In this document: piece by piece, positions 18,221 through 26,436 of the stretch
Position numbering within the stretch: the first letter of the stretch is position 1
Layout: each line of letters begins with the position of its first letter
Assembly: GCF_011057645.1 (NCBI RefSeq)
Contig: NZ_JAALGE010000026.1
Location: forward strand, 1 to 39,833
Direction: 5' to 3'
Source: Marisediminicola senii
GTDB lineage: Bacteria > Actinomycetota > Actinomycetes > Actinomycetales > Microbacteriaceae
DNA: 39,833 bases
The notes under the pieces: generated by a model
Told to the model about the DNA's origin: nothing
Databases searched by the model: none
Seen by the model: only the letters and a program-made list of their open reading frames with translations
Translations under genes and position numbers: made by a program

Positions 18221-19446
18221 CGGATGACCGCGATGCCCTCGCGCAGGAGCCGGCGGGCGACGACGAGCGACGACGCGGGGTCGAGTCCGTGCAGCGCATC
18301 CGCACCGGTGACGCCGCCGCGCTCGAGGGCGGTGACGGCGGGTGCGCACTCGGCGGGCAGCGTGACGGTCTTCGACGGCAGCACGATGCTGACCGTGGCA
18401 TCCGTCGTCGTGATCGTCGCCGACAGGCCGCCGCGCCACCCGATCGAGGTCGAGCCGTCGAGGGTCGCGATGGCATCGACGGTCGCGAGCGGACGCACGG
18501 GCTCCGGCCTGGTCGCGCCCACCAGCCGGCGGGAGAGCCCGGAGGCGACGGTGGATGCCGCGTCCTCGCGCTGCACGCTTGCCGTGAAGTCGCTCACGGT
18601 TTTCGCCACGATGTCGCGCAGGGCGTCGGGATCGGCGAGGTCGATGCCGAGCGGGAGCGACCCGCGCAGCGCGGGATCCCGGTCGGCGACGGCCAGCAGC
18701 TGGCGCAGCACGTCGGCGCGCGTGTAGGCCGCGACGCCGATGGTGAGATGGATGGAGGTGCCGCCGAGCGCCGAAGCGGAGTGCAGCCAGCCGCGCGGCA
18801 GGTAGAGCACGTCGCCTGGCTGCAGCGTCGCGTCGATGGCTGGCGCGCCGGCCGCGCGGGCGGCGACGTCGGCGCGGTGGTCGGTCCACGGCTGGTCGCG
18901 CAGCGGGTCGGGGTGCACGGGCTCGTGGATGGTCCAGTGCTTCTCGCCGTGCACCTGCAGCACGAACACGTCGTGCACGTCGTAGTGCGGGTCGAACCCG
19001 CGGGATGATGCGGGGGTGACGTAGGCGTTGACCTGGCTGGGGTGGCCGACGTCGGCGACCAGCTGGCGGGTGAAGTCGGCGAGGGGGGCCCAGGTGCGGT
19101 GCAGTCCCTGCAGCACGAGCGTGGCGCCAGCGGCGAACTCGGCGAGCACCTTCTCGGAACTGAGCTGGTCGCCGATCTCGGCGCCGAACCCGCCGGATGC
19201 GGTGTAGCGGCCGGCGGCGAGCACGGACCCCTCGGTCGCCATGCGCACGAACGGCGTGCGGATGGCACGGTTCGCGACGATCTCGTCGACGGCGGCAAGG
19301 GTGAGGAGGTCGGAGAAGTCGTCTGCGGCCCTCGTCAGCAGCGGCGCGGTACCCCAGTGCTGACGGGCGAATTCATCGGCGTCGATGCCGATCATGCGGG
19401 AGAGCGCGGGCCGGTTTCCCGGCCCGCGCGAACTGTCGTGACTCAA
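18217..19446 (-). CDS. JmjC/cupin-4 type Fe(II)/2-oxoglutarate oxygenase
   Basis: A 409-residue oxygenase related to ribosomal oxygenases (YcfD, MINA53, NO66), which hydroxylate Arg or His in ribosomal proteins. The iron triad is visible as His154-x-Asp156 (FDPHYDVHD) and His222 (YLPRGWLHSA), with Lys169 (VHGEKHW) as probable 2-oxoglutarate ligand. A C-terminal extension of about 170 residues follows, with a dimerisation region and a winged-helix-like end as in that family. The start is uncertain. A TTG at 19446 overlaps the stop of the acidic repeat gene (TTGA), while an ATG at 19395 would give 392 residues. Neither has a clear ribosome site, and a strong hairpin (19404-19429) lies between them. 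The target is unknown; the repeat protein encoded just upstream is one candidate. Confidence 0.88.
   Translation of the reverse strand: MSHDSSRGPGNRPALSRMIGIDADEFARQHWGTAPLLTRAADDFSDLLTLAAVDEIVANRAIRTPFVRMATEGSVLAAGRYTASGGFGAEIGDQLSSEKVLAEFAAGATLVLQGLHRTWAPLADFTRQLVADVGHPSQVNAYVTPASSRGFDPHYDVHDVFVLQVHGEKHWTIHEPVHPDPLRDQPWTDHRADVAARAAGAPAIDATLQPGDVLYLPRGWLHSASALGGTSIHLTIGVAAYTRADVLRQLLAVADRDPALRGSLPLGIDLADPDALRDIVAKTVSDFTASVQREDAASTVASGLSRRLVGATRPEPVRPLATVDAIATLDGSTSIGWRGGLSATITTTDATVSIVLPSKTVTLPAECAPAVTALERGGVTGADALHGLDPASSLVVARRLLREGIAVIR
19404..19429 (-). promoter_or_regulatory. Perfect 11-bp hairpin at the JmjC gene start
   Basis: GCGCGGGCCGG, loop TTTC, then the exact complement. It lies 14 bp past the stop of the acidic repeat gene, between the two possible starts of the oxygenase gene. 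It could be an attenuator, an mRNA processing site, or simply codons for SRGPGNRPALSR. Confidence 0.6.
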
Positions 19447-19700
19447 GCCGAGCCGTCGGCTCCGCCGTCGTGACCGTCGGCGTTGGCCCCGCCGTCGGCG
19501 GTTCCCTCACCGGCGTCGGCGCTGCCGTCCGCTCCGCCGTCGTGGCCGTCTTCGTTGGCCCCGCCGTCAGCGGTGCCCTCGCCGGCCGCGGCCGAGCCAT
19601 CGGCTCCGCCGTCGTGTCCGCCGGGGTTGGCGCCGCCGTCAGCGACACCTTCGGTGCCGGACGGGGTGCTCGTGGTGATGTCGTCGTCATTGATACTCAT
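19443..19700 (-). CDS. Small acidic Gly/Asp/Ala repeat protein
   Basis: An 85-residue protein. It has a short leader (MSINDDDITTSTPSGTEGV) and 2.75 tandem repeats of 24 residues: 20-43, 44-67, and a partial one at 68-85. The repeat core is ADGGANEDGHDGGADGSA. There is one His per repeat (29, 53, 77) and no Lys, Arg, Cys or aromatic residue, so the protein is very acidic and probably disordered. No signal peptide or membrane segment is seen. The ATG at 19700 has a strong GGAGGTCCAC ribosome site, which argues for a real gene. It is first in an overlapping set with the JmjC-type oxygenase and the ferredoxin-like protein. I do not recognise a function. A modified-peptide substrate, a stress protein or a metal-binding protein are all open. 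Confidence 0.75.
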   Translation of the reverse strand: MSINDDDITTSTPSGTEGVADGGANPGGHDGGADGSAAAGEGTADGGANEDGHDGGADGSADAGEGTADGGANADGHDGGADGSA

Positions 19701-19757
19701 GTGGACCTCCGAACAGTGAAAAGGGCTCCGTTTGGGCCCGTACCCAGCGTAGGGCCC

Positions 19758-20129
19758 TCATCCTGAGGGAACAGGGGCATCGACAATTCCGACGAACCGT
19801 GATCCGACCCCGTCGTACTCGGCGCGCACCATGCCGACCGCGGGGTCGGGGAGCTCGTCGATACCGTGCTCCTCGCATGAGACGTAGGTGAACTGCGGCC
19901 ACCACTTCTTCGGCCGCTCCGTCTCGGTGCGACCGCACACGTCGCACCGCAGGGTGACCCACACCGGCTTTCTGCCGGTGCGGTTCGCCCTGGACTGCGC
20001 AAGCCAGGCCGGAGGATCGGACTCGAGCGCGTCGAGCTCCTCCTCCGGCATCCTGGCCGGGATCCCGTGCTTCACGGCCATCTCGATGGAGATGTCGAGC
20101 CGCTGGGCGGCGCTGCGACGGGTGATCAT
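19758..20129 (-). CDS. Hypothetical protein with CxxC...CxxH motif
   Basis: A 123-residue protein I cannot assign. The N-terminal helical part (SAAQRLDISIEMAVKHGIPA) is followed by EELDALESDPPAWLAQSR. A probable zinc site comes next: Cys62-x2-Cys65 (RCDVCG) and Cys85-x2-His88 (SCEEHG), with a Trp/Lys-rich stretch (ERPKKWWPQFTY) between. It ends with a short acidic tail. The ATG at 20129 is the only reasonable start, 11 bp after the sugar permease stop; no strong ribosome site is seen. It may be co-transcribed with the sugar importer but looks unrelated to it. The acidic repeat gene starts 57 bp downstream. Confidence 0.7.
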   Translation of the reverse strand: MITRRSAAQRLDISIEMAVKHGIPARMPEEELDALESDPPAWLAQSRANRTGRKPVWVTLRCDVCGRTETERPKKWWPQFTYVSCEEHGIDELPDPAVGMVRAEYDGVGSRFVGIVDAPVPSG

Positions 20130-20140
20130 CGAGTCGCCGA

Positions 20141-21349
20141 TCAGTGACCCGAGCGTCGCTTGTTGAAGATGTCGAAGGCCACGGCGAGGAGGAGCACGAG
20201 TCCCTTGATGGTCTGCTGCCACGCGGCATCCACCGAGAGGATCGACAGTCCCATGTTGAGCACGCCCATTACGAGGCCACCGACGATGGCGCCGAACACG
20301 GTGCCGACACCGCCCTGCACTGCCGCTCCACCGATGAAGACGGCGGCGATCGCGTCGAGTTCGTAGTTCTGCCCGGCGGATGCCACGGCGCCACCCGCGC
20401 GGGCGGTGGCGACCACCCCGGCCAGCGCCGCCAGCACGCCCATGTTCACGAAGATGAAGAAGTTGACCCACTTCGTCTTGACGCCGCTCATCATGGCGGC
20501 GAACAGGTTGCCGCCCATGGCGTAGACGTGGCGACCGAACACGGTGCGGTTGAGGGTGAAGGTGTAGATGATGACCAGCCCGCCGAGGATGACGAGGATG
20601 ATCGGGGTGCCCTGGTAGTCGGAGAGCTGCCAGCCGAGTGCGATGATCGCGAACGCGGTGATGGCGTTCTTGATCCAGAACGAGACGGCCGACTCGCGGG
20701 GCAGGCCGAGGGCGCCGAGCTGGGCGCGGGCGCGCAGCTGGATGCCGACCATGGCGAGCGCGACGGCGACGACGAGCACGAGGGTGATGACATCGCGCCC
20801 GCCGACCTCACCGAGGAACCCGGGCACCCAGCCGGCACCGATGGCGGTGAATTCGCGCGGGAGGCCGCTGATGGTTCCGCCGGTGAGGAACACCAGGGTG
20901 AGGCCGCGGAAGATGAGCATGCCGGCGAGGGTCACGATGAAGGCGGGAACGCCGACGAAGGCGACCCAGTACCCCTGCCACGCGCCGACCACCGCTCCGA
21001 CCACGAGCGAGATGATGACGGCCTGCCACCACGGCAGTCCCCAGACGTTCGTGGCTATCGCCGCGACCGCACCGACCATGGCGACGACCGACCCGACCGA
21101 CAGGTCGATGTGGCCGCCGATGATGACGATGACCATGCCGATCGCGAGGATCAGCACGTAGGCGTTCTGCTGGATGAGGTTGTTGACGTTACCCGGCATG
21201 AGCAGGCGACCGTCGGTGAGCACCTGGAACAGCACGATGATCACGGCGAGCGCCGCGAGGATGCCGTACTGGCGCAGGTTGATGGGGGTGCGACGCCCCG
21301 GGGCAGCCGGCGTCGGCGTCGACGGCTCGGTCGTGATGGTGTTCGTCAT
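20141..21349 (-). CDS. Sugar ABC transporter permease (XylH/MmsB type), probably xylose
   Basis: A 402-residue inner-membrane permease of the carbohydrate-uptake-2 (ribose/xylose/multiple-monosaccharide) family, with about ten hydrophobic helices. Typical motifs are IGMVIVIIGGHIDLSVGSVVAMVGA, WQGYWVAFVGVPAFIVTLAGMLIFRGLT and YELDAIAAVFIGGAAVQGGVGTVFGA. It ends AVAFDIFNKRRSGH. The ATG start lies four bases after the ATPase stop, so the importer genes form one operon. A close paralogue lies at 33580-34782. Assignment to xylose rests on the shared operator upstream of the binding-protein gene and xylA. Confidence 0.94.
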   Translation of the reverse strand: MTNTITTEPSTPTPAAPGRRTPINLRQYGILAALAVIIVLFQVLTDGRLLMPGNVNNLIQQNAYVLILAIGMVIVIIGGHIDLSVGSVVAMVGAVAAIATNVWGLPWWQAVIISLVVGAVVGAWQGYWVAFVGVPAFIVTLAGMLIFRGLTLVFLTGGTISGLPREFTAIGAGWVPGFLGEVGGRDVITLVLVVAVALAMVGIQLRARAQLGALGLPRESAVSFWIKNAITAFAIIALGWQLSDYQGTPIILVILGGLVIIYTFTLNRTVFGRHVYAMGGNLFAAMMSGVKTKWVNFFIFVNMGVLAALAGVVATARAGGAVASAGQNYELDAIAAVFIGGAAVQGGVGTVFGAIVGGLVMGVLNMGLSILSVDAAWQQTIKGLVLLLAVAFDIFNKRRSGH

Positions 21350-21353
21350 CGGT

Positions 21354-22889
21354 CTAGTCCTTGTCCGCGGTCATGTAGTGCATGAGGAGTTCCTGGGTGG
21401 CGTCGGCGCGCGTCACTTCTCCGCTGATGCGCCCCTGCGAGATCGTGTAGATGCGGTCGGCGAGGCCGAGCAGTTCCGGCAGCTCAGACGAGATCACGAT
21501 GACCGCCTTGCCCGCGGCGGCGAGCTGGTTGATGATGCCGTAGATCTCGTACTTGGCGCCGACGTCGATTCCCCGGGTGGGTTCGTCGAGGATCAGCACG
21601 TCGGGGCCGGTGAACATCCACTTGCTCAGCACGACCTTCTGCTGGTTTCCGCCGGACAGCTTGCCGACGACCGACGCGACCGACGGTGCCTTGATGTTCA
21701 TCTGCTCGCGGTAGCGGTCGGCGGTGACGTATTCGCGGTTGCGGTCGATCACGCCGAGGCGCGCCAGGCGGCCGAGCGCGGCGGCGGACACGTTGACGGT
21801 GATGTCGCCGATGAGGTTGAGGCCGTACTTCTTGCGGTCCTCGGTGGCGTACGCGATGCCGTTGCGGATCGCCTCCTCCACCGTGCGGGTCTGGATCTCC
21901 TTGCCCTGCTTGAAGACCTTGCCGCTGATGTTGCGACCGTAGGAGCGGCCGAAGATGCTCATCGCGAGCTCGGTGCGGCCGGCACCCATCAGTCCGGCGA
22001 AGCCGACGATCTCGCCGGCGCGGACGGAGAAGCTCGCGTCGTCGACGACCTTGCGGGCGGTGTCGACCGGGTGGTACGCGTTCCAGTTCTCGACGCGGAA
22101 GTACTCCTCGCCGATGTCGGGTTCGCGGGGCGGGAACAGGTTGTCGAGGGGGCGACCGACCATCGAGCGGATGATGCGCGCCTCGGTGGCATCCGGCTCC
22201 GTCATTTCGAACGACTCGATCGTCGCGCCGTCGCGGATGATCGTGACGGTGTCGGCGATCTTGCGGATCTCCTTGAGCTTGTGGCTGATGATGATCGACG
22301 TGATGCCCTGGTCGCGCAGGTGGCGGAGCAGGTCGAGCAGGTGCGCGGAGTCCTCGTCGTTGAGGGCCGCGGTCGGCTCGTCGAGGATGAGCAGCTTGAC
22401 ACGCTTCGAGAGGGCCTTGGCGATCTCGACGAGCTGCTGCTTGCCGACGCCCAGCTCGAGCACCGGGGTCGCCGGGTTCTCCTGCAGGCCGACGCGGGCG
22501 AGGAGCTTGACCGCCTCGAGGTTGGTCTCGTGCCAGTTGATGACGCCGCGCTTGGCGTTCTCGTTGCCGAGGAAGATGTTCTCGGCGATGGAGAGGTAGG
22601 GGCTGAGCGCCAGCTCCTGGTGGATGATGACGATGCCGTCGCGTTCGCTGTCGTTGATCGAGCGGTATTCGACTTCTTTGTCTTCGAATTCGATGGTGCC
22701 GTCGAAGGACCCGTGCGGGTACACGCCGCTGAGCACCTTCATCAGGGTGGACTTGCCTGCCCCGTTCTCACCGCAGATGGCGTGGACGGACCCGCGCGTG
22801 ACGGAGATCGATACTCCGTCGAGAGCCCTCACCGCCCCGAAGGTCTTCGTGATGTCCCGCATCCGCAGGATGGTGGAATTCTCGTTCAT
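21354..22889 (-). CDS. Sugar ABC transporter double ATPase (XylG/MmsA type), probably xylose
   Basis: A 511-residue protein with two fused ABC domains, the standard form for ribose/xylose importers. The first domain has Walker [10 protein letters not shown], Walker [12 protein letters not shown] and the degenerate signature [13 protein letters not shown]. The second has a degenerate Walker A region ([20 protein letters not shown]), signature LSGGNQQKV and Walker [12 protein letters not shown]. Such asymmetric sites are normal for this family. The ATG at 22889 is preceded only by a weak ribosome site. A 14-bp hairpin (22937-22968) lies between it and the binding-protein gene. It is paralogous to 34785-36317. 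Confidence 0.95.
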   Translation of the reverse strand: MNENSTILRMRDITKTFGAVRALDGVSISVTRGSVHAICGENGAGKSTLMKVLSGVYPHGSFDGTIEFEDKEVEYRSINDSERDGIVIIHQELALSPYLSIAENIFLGNENAKRGVINWHETNLEAVKLLARVGLQENPATPVLELGVGKQQLVEIAKALSKRVKLLILDEPTAALNDEDSAHLLDLLRHLRDQGITSIIISHKLKEIRKIADTVTIIRDGATIESFEMTEPDATEARIIRSMVGRPLDNLFPPREPDIGEEYFRVENWNAYHPVDTARKVVDDASFSVRAGEIVGFAGLMGAGRTELAMSIFGRSYGRNISGKVFKQGKEIQTRTVEEAIRNGIAYATEDRKKYGLNLIGDITVNVSAAALGRLARLGVIDRNREYVTADRYREQMNIKAPSVASVVGKLSGGNQQKVVLSKWMFTGPDVLILDEPTRGIDVGAKYEIYGIINQLAAAGKAVIVISSELPELLGLADRIYTISQGRISGEVTRADATQELLMHYMTADKD

Positions 22890-22936
22890 GCTGGGTCATT
22901 TCGTTCGTGCTGATTCGGGTGGGGTGACGGCTGCAA

Positions 22937-22968
22937 CCGGCGGCGGGGGCTCGTGCCCCCGCCGCCGG
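22937..22968 (-). promoter_or_regulatory. Perfect 14-bp hairpin after the first sugar-binding-protein gene
   Basis: CCGGCGGCGGGGGC, loop TCGT, then the exact complement. It lies 84 bp after the binding-protein stop and 47 bp before the ATPase start. No T-run follows. Its position matches hairpins at 3148 and 36377, which suggests differential expression within the operon. Confidence 0.75.
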
Positions 22969-23052
22969 CTGGCCGTCGGTGGTGCTGGTAGTGCAGGTTG
23001 CAGGTAGTGCTGGCGACGCTTGTCGCGCCCGTGCCGGGTGGTGGACCGTCGG

Positions 23053-24180
23053 TTAGAGTCCGACGTCCGACGCGCTGAGGAAGCCGGAGTCGACCAGCTT
23101 GGTCTGCACGTCGTCCTTGACGACGACCTCGGGGTCGAGCAGGTACGACGGAACGACCTTCTCGCCGTTATCGTACGTCTCGGTATCGTTCACCTCGACC
23201 TCGTCGCCTGCGACGATCGACTGGATCATCTGGAAGACCCGGTCGCCGAGGGCGCGGGTGTCCTTCCACACGGTCATCGACTGCTCGTCGTTGAGGATGG
23301 CCTGAACGTTGGCGACGTCGGCGTCCTGGCCGGTGATGATCGGCCAGTCCGTTCCGGGCTCGTATCCGGCCGAGCTGAGCGAGGCCTCGATGCCGAGGGC
23401 GAGGCTGTCGTTCGGCGACAGGACGACGTCGACCTTCTCGTCTCCGGTGTAGAACGACGACAGGCGGTTGTCCATCTCGGACTGCGCGTCGTCGGATCCC
23501 CAGCCGAGGATTCCGATCTCCGCCCAGTCGTCGGCGCTGGCCGGCGACTGGCCGGACGGCACGACGAGCTGGCCTGCCTCGACGTAGGGCAGGAGGACAT
23601 CCCATGCGCCTTCGAAGAAGAATCGGGCGTTGTTGTCGTCGGGGCTTCCGGCGAAGGGCTCGAGGTTGAAGGGACCTGCGCCGGAGGCGAGGTCGAGCTG
23701 CTCTTCGATGTACTGGCCCTGGAGCTGCCCGACCTGGTAGTTGTCGAACGTGGCGTAGTAGTCGACGTCGGGGGTGCCGTTGATCAGGCGGTCGTAGGCG
23801 ATGACGGTGACGTCCTGGCCCTTGGCCTCCTCGAGCACGGGTCCGAGGGTCTGTCCGTCGATTGCGGCGACGACCAGCACCGTGGCGCCGCCGGCGACCT
23901 GGTTCTGGATCTGCGAGATCTGCTGCTCGGTGCGGTTGTCGGCGTACTGGAGGTCGACGGTGCAGTCCGCCTCCTCGAGCTGGGACTGGAGGCCCTCGCC
24001 ATCGTTGATCCACCGCTCGAGGCTTCGGGTGGGCATGGAGATACCGACGTTGCAGTCGCCGCCCGCCGCTGCGTCGCCGCCGCCGCCGCCGCTGCCGCCG
24101 TCATCGGTGGAGCAGGCTGCGAGGCTCGCAACGAGACCTCCGGCGACGAGGAGAGCCGCCAGTTTCATCTTCTTTGACAT
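23053..24180 (-). CDS. Sugar ABC transporter binding lipoprotein (ChvE/XylF type), probably xylose
   Basis: A 375-residue extracytoplasmic receptor, lipid-anchored. The signal sequence MSKKMKLAALLVAGGLVASL ends in lipobox LAAC (Cys23), followed by a Gly-rich linker. The periplasmic-binding-protein fold begins CNVGISMPTRSLERWINDGE, which is typical of ChvE-like multiple-sugar receptors (the RW is in the ligand cleft). It includes [23 protein letters not shown] and PIITGQDADVANVQAIL. The ATG at 24180 has GAAAGG six bases upstream. The first gene of its operon; a promoter/operator element shared with xylA lies 150 bp upstream, hence the xylose assignment. Arabinose, galactose or glucose are alternatives. 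Confidence 0.93.
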   Translation of the reverse strand: MSKKMKLAALLVAGGLVASLAACSTDDGGSGGGGGDAAAGGDCNVGISMPTRSLERWINDGEGLQSQLEEADCTVDLQYADNRTEQQISQIQNQVAGGATVLVVAAIDGQTLGPVLEEAKGQDVTVIAYDRLINGTPDVDYYATFDNYQVGQLQGQYIEEQLDLASGAGPFNLEPFAGSPDDNNARFFFEGAWDVLLPYVEAGQLVVPSGQSPASADDWAEIGILGWGSDDAQSEMDNRLSSFYTGDEKVDVVLSPNDSLALGIEASLSSAGYEPGTDWPIITGQDADVANVQAILNDEQSMTVWKDTRALGDRVFQMIQSIVAGDEVEVNDTETYDNGEKVVPSYLLDPEVVVKDDVQTKLVDSGFLSASDVGL

Positions 24181-24330
24181 GTGGAACCTTTCATGATGTG
24201 GGTAATACCAACACCCCGGATGCTGTCCACACCAGACGAGGACGGGAGCCGATGGCTCGGATCCTCGGGAGGCGCACGAGAAGCGCTGAGACCCGGGGAG
24301 TCGCGGGATGACGGGTCATCCGCGGCTTGT

Positions 24331-24354
24331 TTGTTGACTATGGGAAACGTATCG
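24331..24354 (-). promoter_or_regulatory. Putative xylose-responsive promoter/operator of the first sugar importer
   Basis: Minus-strand CGATACGTT, seven bases, then AGTCAACAA. The xylA promoter (29414-29436) has CGATATGTT, six bases, then the same AGTCAACAA. TACGTT (24346-24351) can serve as a -10, so the AGTCAACAA half would cover the transcription start. ROK-family repressors such as XylR bind TTGTT-type half-sites, and a ROK gene lies nearby. The rest of the 24181-24495 gap holds the 150-base leader and the space before the PAP2 stop; I see no gene there. Confidence 0.6.
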
Positions 24355-24495
24355 TGCTCGCGCAGGGATGTTCTCGTCGTCACCGAATCGTGACTATACC
24401 CCTGCTTTGGGAGGAATGGTGCTCTCGGGACAGACCTGTCTGCTCCGTGCTCCACCCGGTCGCCTATCGCACTACCGCGCCCCGCGCCTGGCGCG

Positions 24496-25179
24496 CTATC
24501 GTGCCCTGCGCTGCCGCTCGAGGTGCAGGCGGTGCGCGAGGGGCGCCCAGACGATGACGGCGACCGCGGCGCCGAGCACGAGCCCGCCGACGGTGTCGCT
24601 GACCCAGTGCGCGCCGAGGTAAGTGCGGCTGGCCATCATGAGCACCGCGTAGGCGATGCCGCAGGCCCACACCCAGGTGCGCTGGGCGATGAAGCCGAGC
24701 ACTACCGCCATCGTCGCGGCGTTGGCGACATGCCCGGACGGGAACGACCCGATGTCGGCGATCACGAGGATGTCTTCGGGGCGCGGGCGGTCGAACAGGT
24801 TCTTGAGCAGCTGCACGATCGCAGCGCTGAGCACGGTGGCGACCGTGAAGTACAGGGCCGCCCAGAATCGGCGCATCCCGCAGAGCACGGCGATGATCAC
24901 GATCGGCACGACGAAGACGCCGAGGATGCCGCCGCCCAGGTAGTTCATCAACAGGGCGGGCGCATTCCACAGCGGACTGCGGTGCTCGATGACCTCGTCC
25001 ATCCACTCGGTGTCGAATTCGAATGGCAGGTTGTTCGCGCGGTAGGCGATGATCGCGCCGAGCAGCGCGACCAGCACGAGCGCCGCGACTCCGCTGATGA
25101 GCGGCCAGCGCCTGCTGACGGCGGCGGCGTTGCGCTCGCCGTCGGCGGTCTCGCGGGATCGGAACCTGCTGTCGGTCAT
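24496..25179 (-). CDS. PAP2-family membrane phosphatase
   Basis: A 227-residue integral membrane phosphatase of the PAP2 superfamily. Members dephosphorylate phosphatidic acid, phosphatidylglycerophosphate or undecaprenyl pyrophosphate. All three catalytic motifs are visible: KNLFDRPRP (Lys126-Pro134), PSGH (147-150), and SRTYLGAHWVSD (184-195) with His191 and Asp195. About six helices are present; the first loop after helix 1 is long and acidic and probably extracellular. ATG start at 25179 with no strong ribosome site. It lies 21 bp downstream of the exporter gene in the same direction. No visible link to sugar use. Confidence 0.9.
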   Translation of the reverse strand: MTDSRFRSRETADGERNAAAVSRRWPLISGVAALVLVALLGAIIAYRANNLPFEFDTEWMDEVIEHRSPLWNAPALLMNYLGGGILGVFVVPIVIIAVLCGMRRFWAALYFTVATVLSAAIVQLLKNLFDRPRPEDILVIADIGSFPSGHVANAATMAVVLGFIAQRTWVWACGIAYAVLMMASRTYLGAHWVSDTVGGLVLGAAVAVIVWAPLAHRLHLERQRRAR

Positions 25180-25200
25180 CAGGTAACGATAGGGGAGCTT

Positions 25201-26436
25201 CTAGTCGAGTGCCGGGACGCTCCTGGGGCGCACGATGAGCCAGAGTGCCGCGACGGCCACCGCCGAGGTCGACGCCATGACGATGCCCATCGGAACCGCG
25301 TCGGTGATGCCGAACAGTCCGACGATGGGCGAGATCAGGCCGGCGAGGCCGAAGTTCAGGGCGCCCAGCACGGATGCGGCGGTGCCGGCCTCGCGGCCGT
25401 GGTTCACCAGCGCGAGAACCTGCACCATCGGGAAACCGAAGCCGACGGCGGTGATGAAGAACCACAGCGGCACCAGGATGCCGAACAGTCCGGCACCGGC
25501 CATGTCGAGGATGACGATACTGATCGAGGCCACGAGCATCACGGCGGTCGATCCGGCGAGGATCCACTGCGGTCCGATCACCCGGGTGAGGCGGGCCGCG
25601 GTCTGGGTGCCGATGACGATACCGACCGAGTTGATGGCGAAGAGCATGCCGTACTGCTGGGCGTCGAGCCCGTAGACGTCCTGGAAGAGGAACGGTGACG
25701 AGCTGAGGTAGGCGAATAGCCCGGAGAACGACATTCCCCCGATCAGGGCGACGCCCACGAAGATGCGGTCGCTGAAGATCGCCTTGTAACGTGCCCCGGC
25801 GCTGCTGTGGCCGGGTTCGGTGCGCCGCTCCTTGGGGAGGGTCTCGACGATGAAGAACACCGCGGCGAGGAATACGAGCACGCCGTAGGCGGTGAGGAAG
25901 TAGAAGACGCCGCGCCAGTCGAGCACGAGCAGCAGCTGCGAGCCGATGACCGGCGCGAGGATCGGGGCGAGCCCGGTGACCAGGGCGAGGCGCGAGAGCA
26001 TGCGCACCAGTGGCTGGCCGCCGAACAGGTCGCGCACCATCGCCATGGCGACGACGGCACCGGCCGCGGCGCCGACGCCCTGCAGCACCCGGAACACACC
26101 GACCCAGAGGATGTCGGGAGCCATCGCCACGCCGATGCTCGCACCGATGTGGAGCACGGTGGCGAGGATGAGCGGCAGCCGCCGGCCGACCTTGTCGCTG
26201 AGCGGACCGACGATGAGCTGACCGAGGGCGAAGCCGACGGTCGTAGCGGTCAGCGTGAGCTGGATGGCGGCCTGCGACACCCCGAGATCACTCTCGATGA
26301 CCGGGAACGCCGGCAGGTAGAGGTCGATGGTGAACGGCCCCAGCGCCACGAGGGCGCCGAGCACGATGATGTAGACGATTCGTTGGCGACGGGAGAGCAG
26401 ATCTCCCGGGTGCACGACGGACGTGTCGGTTGTCAC
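25201..26436 (-). CDS. MFS transporter, Bcr/CflA family
   Basis: A 411-residue, 12-helix exporter of the drug:H+ antiporter DHA1 type (Bcr/CflA). The pattern includes IVLGALVALGPFTIDLYLPAFP in helix 1, the family's diagnostic segment. The loop-2-3 motif reads GQLIVGPLSDKVGRRLP, and helix 5 has GPVIGSQ-like APVIGSQLL. Relatives export bicyclomycin, chloramphenicol or other small molecules, and some move sugars or peptides. The frame is open to 26499, but GTG at 26436 (VTTDTSVVHPG) is preferred because GAGGA precedes it. A short hairpin (CCCCGT-TCGAG-ACGGGG, 26516-26532) lies upstream. The 230-bp gap to the ROK gene otherwise shows nothing I can name. The substrate is unknown. Confidence 0.88.
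   Translation of the reverse strand: MTTDTSVVHPGDLLSRRQRIVYIIVLGALVALGPFTIDLYLPAFPVIESDLGVSQAAIQLTLTATTVGFALGQLIVGPLSDKVGRRLPLILATVLHIGASIGVAMAPDILWVGVFRVLQGVGAAAGAVVAMAMVRDLFGGQPLVRMLSRLALVTGLAPILAPVIGSQLLLVLDWRGVFYFLTAYGVLVFLAAVFFIVETLPKERRTEPGHSSAGARYKAIFSDRIFVGVALIGGMSFSGLFAYLSSSPFLFQDVYGLDAQQYGMLFAINSVGIVIGTQTAARLTRVIGPQWILAGSTAVMLVASISIVILDMAGAGLFGILVPLWFFITAVGFGFPMVQVLALVNHGREAGTAASVLGALNFGLAGLISPIVGLFGITDAVPMGIVMASTSAVAVAALWLIVRPRSVPALD

Noticed and set aside
21174-22913. 579-residue plus-strand frame
   Set aside because: Antisense shadow of the first sugar ATPase gene; the real gene has both complete ABC domains.
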